A stretch of 64,000 bases of DNA from Actinacidiphila yanglinensis (GTDB lineage: Bacteria; Actinomycetota; Actinomycetes; Streptomycetales; Streptomycetaceae). The stretch covers positions 62,001 through 126,000 of the forward strand of contig NZ_FNVU01000025.1 of NCBI RefSeq assembly GCF_900107965.1. Direction: 5' to 3'. This document shows positions 60,318 to 64,000 of this stretch, in pieces. Every line of letters starts with the position of its first letter. The first letter of the stretch is position 1. Under the pieces are notes generated by a model. It was not told the origin of the DNA. It ran no database searches and saw nothing but the letters and a program-made list of their open reading frames with translations. The position numbers were made by a program, and so were the translations under genes.

Positions 60318-60674
60318 ATGAGACTCAGCAGGCGCTTGACGGCCGCGGCCGCCACCGGCGTGGCCCTGGCGGGAACGTTGATCCTCGCATCCGGCCCGGC
60401 GCAGGCCCAGACGGCGGCGCCCGCGTTCTCCTGCCCCTACGGCGCGCTGTGCATCTACGGCAGCGACGGCGGCTGGCACACCCCCTACTTCTTCTGCCAG
60501 ACCTACAACACCGCGGCGGACGGGTGGTACGTGACCAGGTACAACAACAACGAGACCACGAACACGGTGGCCGAGATCCGGAACGACTCGGGTGCCGAAA
60601 TCGATTCCACGGCCCCCAGCGGCGAGCACGCCATCGACCCCGCCCTCAACATGGACCACTTCAAGCCCTGCTGA
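60318..60674 (+). CDS. Small secreted Cys-rich protein (peptidase inhibitor I36-like)
   Basis: The protein has 118 residues. The signal peptide ends at AQAQ (about residue 31). The mature segment AFSCPYGALCIYGSDGGWH, followed by FFCQTYNT and a C-terminal Cys, fits the I36/beta-gamma-crystallin-like small secreted proteins of Streptomyces (CP.G.LC.Y pattern). Such proteins inhibit metallopeptidases or act as structural beta proteins. Four Cys could form two disulfides. It follows a strong terminator, so it has its own promoter. Confidence 0.7.
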   Translation: MRLSRRLTAAAATGVALAGTLILASGPAQAQTAAPAFSCPYGALCIYGSDGGWHTPYFFCQTYNTAADGWYVTRYNNNETTNTVAEIRNDSGAEIDSTAPSGEHAIDPALNMDHFKPC

Positions 60675-60720
60675 ACGGTCCTGCCATCCAGCGCCGATCC
60701 GGACCGCGCCTCCCGACCCG

Positions 60721-61215
60721 TCACGCCCCTTGACCGAGCAGGAGGGCCAGCGCCCCGTCGAGCAGCAAGGGGACGAGGAGGAAGGGCAGCATCAGGTGCG
60801 GACTCCAGGCGCGGACGGGCGGGTGGTGGACGGTAGCCGCTTCGGTCATGCAGCGGAGCAGCAGCCTGCGCGCGTGGTGGCCGCCACGGTGTCGGTGGCG
60901 GATGTTCCCCCTGAAGATCGGGGGCCTGATCCGTTGCCCGTCCACGGTCTCGATGACGAGGTCACCGCGGTCGACCACCACACGCGAGACGTCCTCCACT
61001 CGGACGCGCCGCACCATGAGCGGGTAGTGGACGCTGATCACCCCGGCCTCCAGGCGGATCACGAGCATGCTGCCGACCTGCAGGAAGAGCCAGGCGCACC
61101 CGGTGAAGAACGTTGCGGCGACCGCGCGCGACGGCAGGCTCGGGTCGACTCCGGGATCGACCTGCGCCAGCACCCCTGCGGCCGCGAACACGCCGTAGGC
61201 GACGCGGGTGAACAC
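60721..61215 (-). CDS. Membrane protein with PH-like C-terminal region
   Basis: The protein has 164 residues from GTG 61215; the start is uncertain since no good ribosome site is present and an upstream frame continues. Two hydrophobic segments (VAYGVFAAAGVLAQV; AATFFTGCAWLFLQVGSMLVI) precede a beta-rich stretch (ISVHYPLMVRRVRVEDVSRV, DLVIETVDGQRIRPPIF) like bacterial PH domains, followed by a C-terminal hydrophobic helix. It overlaps nothing but begins 42 bases after the next gene's end. Confidence 0.5.
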   Translation of the reverse strand: MFTRVAYGVFAAAGVLAQVDPGVDPSLPSRAVAATFFTGCAWLFLQVGSMLVIRLEAGVISVHYPLMVRRVRVEDVSRVVVDRGDLVIETVDGQRIRPPIFRGNIRHRHRGGHHARRLLLRCMTEAATVHHPPVRAWSPHLMLPFLLVPLLLDGALALLLGQGA

Positions 61216-61256
61216 CTGCGTGCCGCGCCCGCCGATGGCCGTCGCGGTGGCGCTCC

Positions 61257-61607
61257 CTAGTGGCCGGGGTTCCACAGGGGGTGGCCCGGTTGCGGGGCAA
61301 TCAGGGCGGTGAGGAAGGGGTCGTGGGCGGTGCGGGCGCGGCTCAGGAAGGGGACGGCGACCATCGCGTAGCGGTGCCGGTCCGCCTTGTCCCACACCAC
61401 GACCGGCCACGCCCGCCGGGTGTCGGGGTCGGGGTCGGACGGGCGGCGGGAGGAGGGGCCTGGAGGCATGGGCGCGGCGGGCATGCCGGGCGGCGGGAAC
61501 GGTACTCCCGGCGGGACGCCATCGGCGGCCGGCCGGTGCGGCGGCGGTCCGGGTATGCGGCCCTTGCCCTGCTCTCCGGATTCCGATGGTCCCCGCCGAT
61601 CCGCCAC
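61257..61607 (-). CDS. Hypothetical proline-rich protein
   Basis: The protein has 116 residues. Residues 15-65 are Pro/Gly-rich and disordered. The last 45 residues are more ordered (WPVVVWDKADRHRYAMVAV, ending PLWNPGH). No family is recognised. It lies 41 bases upstream of the membrane-protein gene on the same strand and may be co-transcribed with it. Confidence 0.5.
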   Translation of the reverse strand: MADRRGPSESGEQGKGRIPGPPPHRPAADGVPPGVPFPPPGMPAAPMPPGPSSRRPSDPDPDTRRAWPVVVWDKADRHRYAMVAVPFLSRARTAHDPFLTALIAPQPGHPLWNPGH

Positions 61608-61777
61608 AGCGACTCCCCCACGTGCTTCCGCCGACCCCGGATTCCGAGGAATCCACCGTACCGACGGTTACCACCCGAAGGCCGAACTCCCGTGCATCGC
61701 TGCCGACTTGACACACAGCGGCCCCGAGAACTCCACCGGCCGCACACCGGCGCAGCGGGTTCACCGGCGCGCTCCGA

Positions 61778-62137
61778 TCACCGGGCGAGGGCCAGCCACG
61801 CGGTCACCGCCGCGGTGACGACGAGCCCGATGTTGAGCCCGATCCTGCGGTCCCCACCGGTCAGGTGGACGGGGATCGCGCCGGCCTGCAGGAGGACGAA
61901 GCCGATGGCGGCGGCCGCCGCCAGCCGGGGGGCGATGCCGGTCAGCGGGGGAAGGATCAGGCCGGCCGCGCCGAGTATCTCGACCGTGCCCAGCGCCCTG
62001 ACGGCGGGCAGCGGTACGCGGTCGACCCAGGCCATCATCGGCCGGAGCCGGTCGCGGCTGCGGGCCACCTTCAAGGCGCCCGAGTAGACGTAGAAGAGGG
62101 CGAGCAGCCCCGCGACGATCCAGAAGGCGATGTTCAT
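61778..62137 (-). CDS. DoxX family membrane protein
   Basis: The protein has 119 residues with four membrane segments (IVAGLLALFYVYSGALKVA; VEILGAAGLILPPLTGI; LAAAAAIGFVLLQAGAIPVHL; IGLNIGLVVTAAVTAWLAL). It fits the DoxX-like DUF417/DoxX_2 family of small quinone-associated or unknown membrane proteins. It is divergent from a LysR gene with a palindrome between them, so it is the likely target of that regulator. Confidence 0.87.
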   Translation of the reverse strand: MNIAFWIVAGLLALFYVYSGALKVARSRDRLRPMMAWVDRVPLPAVRALGTVEILGAAGLILPPLTGIAPRLAAAAAIGFVLLQAGAIPVHLTGGDRRIGLNIGLVVTAAVTAWLALAR

Positions 62138-62245
62138 GGTTCCCGTTCGTGATTCCCGTTGCGGGTCACCGGTTGCCGGGAACCCGTCGATGGCACGAGT
62201 GCACCGCCGCGACACCGCCCGTGTCCAAGACCCCTTCCGCGGTGC

Positions 62246-62264
62246 CGATACCGGCTGGGTATCG
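62246..62264. promoter_or_regulatory. LysR-type T-N11-A box
   Basis: CGATACC-N5-GGTATCG is a perfect 7-bp inverted repeat containing T-N11-A. It ends 8 bases before the LysR start codon in the divergent promoter, the classical place for LysR binding. Confidence 0.75.
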
Positions 62265-62271
62265 TGGCAGC

Positions 62272-63129
62272 GTGGAGCTGGAGCTACGGACCTTGCGGTA
62301 CTTCGTGGCGGTCGCCGAGGAGCTTCATTTCGGCCGGGCCGCCACCCGCTTGCACATGAGCCAGCCGCCGCTGAGCCGGGCGATCAAGCACTTGGAGGCC
62401 GACGTCGGGGCCCTGCTGTTCGCCCGCTCACCCGGCGGCGTCACGCTCACCGCGGTGGGCGCGGTGCTGCTCGACGAGGCGCGGGCGCTGCTCGACCACG
62501 CCGAGCGGGCCCGGGTGCGCGTGGGTGCGGCGGCCGGCGTCGCGACCCTCACCGTCGGCATCCTGGGCGACGGCACCGACCCGGGGGTGTCCCGGCTGGC
62601 CGCCGCCTACCGCCGGCGCCACCCCGGCATCGACATCCGCGTCCGCAACACCGACCTGACCGACCCGACGTGCGGGCTGCGTGCCGGCGCGGTCGACGTG
62701 GCGCTGACCCGGGCGCCGTTCGACGAGACCGCCCTGCGGGTGCGTGCGCTGCGGACGGACCCGGTCGGCGTCGTCCTGCGGGCCGACGACCCGCTGGCCC
62801 GCCGCGACCGGCTGCGGCTGGCCGAGCTGAACGACCGCCCCTGGTTCCGGTTCCCGCGCGGCACCGATGCCCGCTGGCAGTCGTACTGGAACGGCGGCCG
62901 GCCGCGCGAGGGCCCGGTCGTGCGCACCGTCCACGAGTGCCTGCAGGCGGTGCTGTGGAACGGCACGGTCGGCCTGGCCCCGCTCGGCCACGACCTGCCC
63001 GCGGAACTGGCCGGGGTACCCCTGGTCGACATGGCACCGAGCCGCATGGTGGCGGTGTGGAACGAAGGCGACGCCAACCCGTTGATCCGTTCCTTCCTCG
63101 ACGTCGCGACCGCCGCGTTCCGCCACTGA
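62272..63129 (+). CDS. LysR-family transcriptional regulator
   Basis: The protein has 285 residues from GTG 62272. The LysR HTH is complete (LRYFVAVAEELHFGRAATRL, MSQPPLSRAIKHLEADVG, LLFARSPGGVTLTAVG). The substrate-binding domain covers about 85-285 with the usual two subdomains (TLTVGILGD.., VDVALTRAPFD, VGVVLRADDPLA). It is divergent from the DoxX gene, with a T-N11-A palindrome in front of its start. It should autoregulate and control DoxX. Confidence 0.9.
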   Translation: MELELRTLRYFVAVAEELHFGRAATRLHMSQPPLSRAIKHLEADVGALLFARSPGGVTLTAVGAVLLDEARALLDHAERARVRVGAAAGVATLTVGILGDGTDPGVSRLAAAYRRRHPGIDIRVRNTDLTDPTCGLRAGAVDVALTRAPFDETALRVRALRTDPVGVVLRADDPLARRDRLRLAELNDRPWFRFPRGTDARWQSYWNGGRPREGPVVRTVHECLQAVLWNGTVGLAPLGHDLPAELAGVPLVDMAPSRMVAVWNEGDANPLIRSFLDVATAAFRH

Positions 63130-63341
63130 ACACCGGGAGCCGCCGGACCGTGCGGGGCCCCGGACCGCGCGGTACGGCCTGCCGTGGCTCGGATCCGTGC
63201 CGGCCGGGCTCGGACCTGGCGCCGGAATCGTGCTCGCCCCGGCGGCGCTCCGTCCGGAAGGACGTTTGCTCCGCTATTGGATCCCGAAAAAGGATGTATG
63301 GAAATATCTGGTCGCAGGGGCTGTCGGCGGCAGAGGTGGGA

Positions 63342-64000
63342 ATGGACGGGAGCACTTTCGGGGAGTTGCTTCGGGCGGCACGGCAGCGTGCCCTGCACAC
63401 CCTGGAGAGCCTTGCCGAGGCGTCCGGGGTGAGCGTGCGCGCCATCAGCGACATGGAGCGGGGCAGGAGCCTGCCGCGGCAGGCGACCCTCGGGGAGCTG
63501 ATGGACGCGCTCGAACTGGGCGAGGACCAGCGGCGGCTCCTCCTCCAGGCCGCGGCCCGGCGGAGCCACCAGGTCCCGCAGCAGCTCCCGCCCGACCTGG
63601 CCGCCTTCCGCGGCCGCGAGGAGGTGCTGAAGGCCGTCCTCGCCTCCACCGACCAGGTCGCCGCCGACGGCGGCCACGTGGTCGTCTCCGCCATCGGCGG
63701 CATGGCCGGGGTCGGCAAGACCGCGCTCGCCGTGCACTGGGCGCACCAGGTGGCCGACCGCTTCCCGCACGGCCAGCTGTACGTGAACCTGCGGGGATTC
63801 GAGCATCCGGGCACGCCGGTCGACCCGGGCGAGGCCCTCGGCGGGTTCCTGCGGGCCCTCGGGGTTCCCAGCAGCGACATCCCGCCCGGCACCGACGAGC
63901 GCAGCGCCCTGTTCCGGGAGCGGACCGCGTCCGCGCGGCTGATCGTCGTCCTGGACAACGCGCGGAACGCCGAGCAGATCCGACCGCTGCTGCCCGCTTC
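63342..64000 (+). CDS. XRE-HTH/NB-ARC signal-transduction ATPase, 5' part (runs off window)
   Basis: Visible are 219 codons from ATG 63342 with a GAGGTGGG box. The XRE HTH occupies about 5-65 (FGELLRAARQRALHTLESLA, SVRAISDMERGRSLPR). An NB-ARC domain follows: Walker A GGMAGVGKTALA with Lys126 and Thr127, and Walker B LIVVLDNA near 205. This is the AfsR/SARP-type STAND regulator group without an N-terminal SARP domain. TPR repeats are expected past the window edge. The gene is the intact paralogue of the remnant at 51205. Confidence 0.9.
   Translation, partial: MDGSTFGELLRAARQRALHTLESLAEASGVSVRAISDMERGRSLPRQATLGELMDALELGEDQRRLLLQAAARRSHQVPQQLPPDLAAFRGREEVLKAVLASTDQVAADGGHVVVSAIGGMAGVGKTALAVHWAHQVADRFPHGQLYVNLRGFEHPGTPVDPGEALGGFLRALGVPSSDIPPGTDERSALFRERTASARLIVVLDNARNAEQIRPLLPA

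Noticed and set aside
1-64000. CRISPR array, tRNA/rRNA genes, insertion sequences or prophage
   Set aside because: No regular repeat-spacer pattern, no tRNA-like cloverleaf with CCA context, and no transposase, integrase or phage structural gene were seen.

Overview
The window is GC-rich actinobacterial DNA and almost certainly comes from a Streptomyces or a close relative. The signs are very high third-position GC, GTG/TTG starts, an SsgA-like sporulation protein, many secreted enzymes with Tat or long Sec signals, several ECF sigma factors, XRE/NB-ARC regulators, and rare TTA codons confined to a few regulatory or hypothetical genes. No tRNA, rRNA, CRISPR array, transposase or prophage gene was seen. 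The content looks like a chromosome arm: secreted hydrolases, redox enzymes with their own regulators, orphan immunity-family genes and gene remnants.

Layout. 1-9 kb: a secreted tannase/feruloyl esterase (cut by the window edge), a GPP34 protein translationally coupled to a CX4C flavoprotein, a VOC protein, a secreted SGNH lipase, a GMC oxidoreductase divergent from a TetR regulator with a rich operator region, and a HAD hydrolase. 9-17 kb: a large secreted S53 peptidase, a TTA-containing LuxR-type regulator, an SsgA-like protein, an ECF sigma factor, a winged-helix regulator and an uncharacterised helical protein. 17-27.6 kb: Ohr with a coupled small ORF, then a sugar acquisition locus (secreted beta-helix glycosidase-like protein, two permeases and a binding lipoprotein, enolase-superfamily dehydratase, GntR regulator, divergent aldo/keto reductase of the L-fucose dehydrogenase type). 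27.6-32.2 kb: a decayed stretch with three gene fragments among a glycosyltransferase, an XRE/DUF2975 pair and unknown genes. 32.2-40.6 kb: esterase, ECF sigma with its CU044_5270-type partner, nucleotidyltransferase, orphan SUKH and barstar-family genes, and a DnaJ-like protein lacking a J domain but carrying an HTH-like N-terminus. 40.6-50.7 kb: a second glycan block (RpiR regulator, GH20 and GH29 overlapping in one transcript, GH76, GH97). 51-64 kb: a deleted XRE/NB-ARC regulator remnant, SDRs, DUF4331, WD40, fructosamine-kinase-like, TetR/quinone reductase/SDR cluster, small secreted proteins, DoxX/LysR, and the start of an intact XRE/NB-ARC regulator.

How it fits together. The most coherent theme is foraging on fucosylated or mannosylated host- or fungus-type glycans. 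Secreted GH20, GH29, GH97, GH76 and the beta-helix protein would release sugars. The ABC importer, which has no ATPase of its own and would need a shared one such as MsiK, would take them up. The aldo/keto reductase and the enolase-superfamily enzyme would oxidise and dehydrate L-fucose or a related sugar. Separate regulators (GntR, RpiR, and a LacI-like operator with no local regulator) appear to control the parts through palindromes visible in the sequence.
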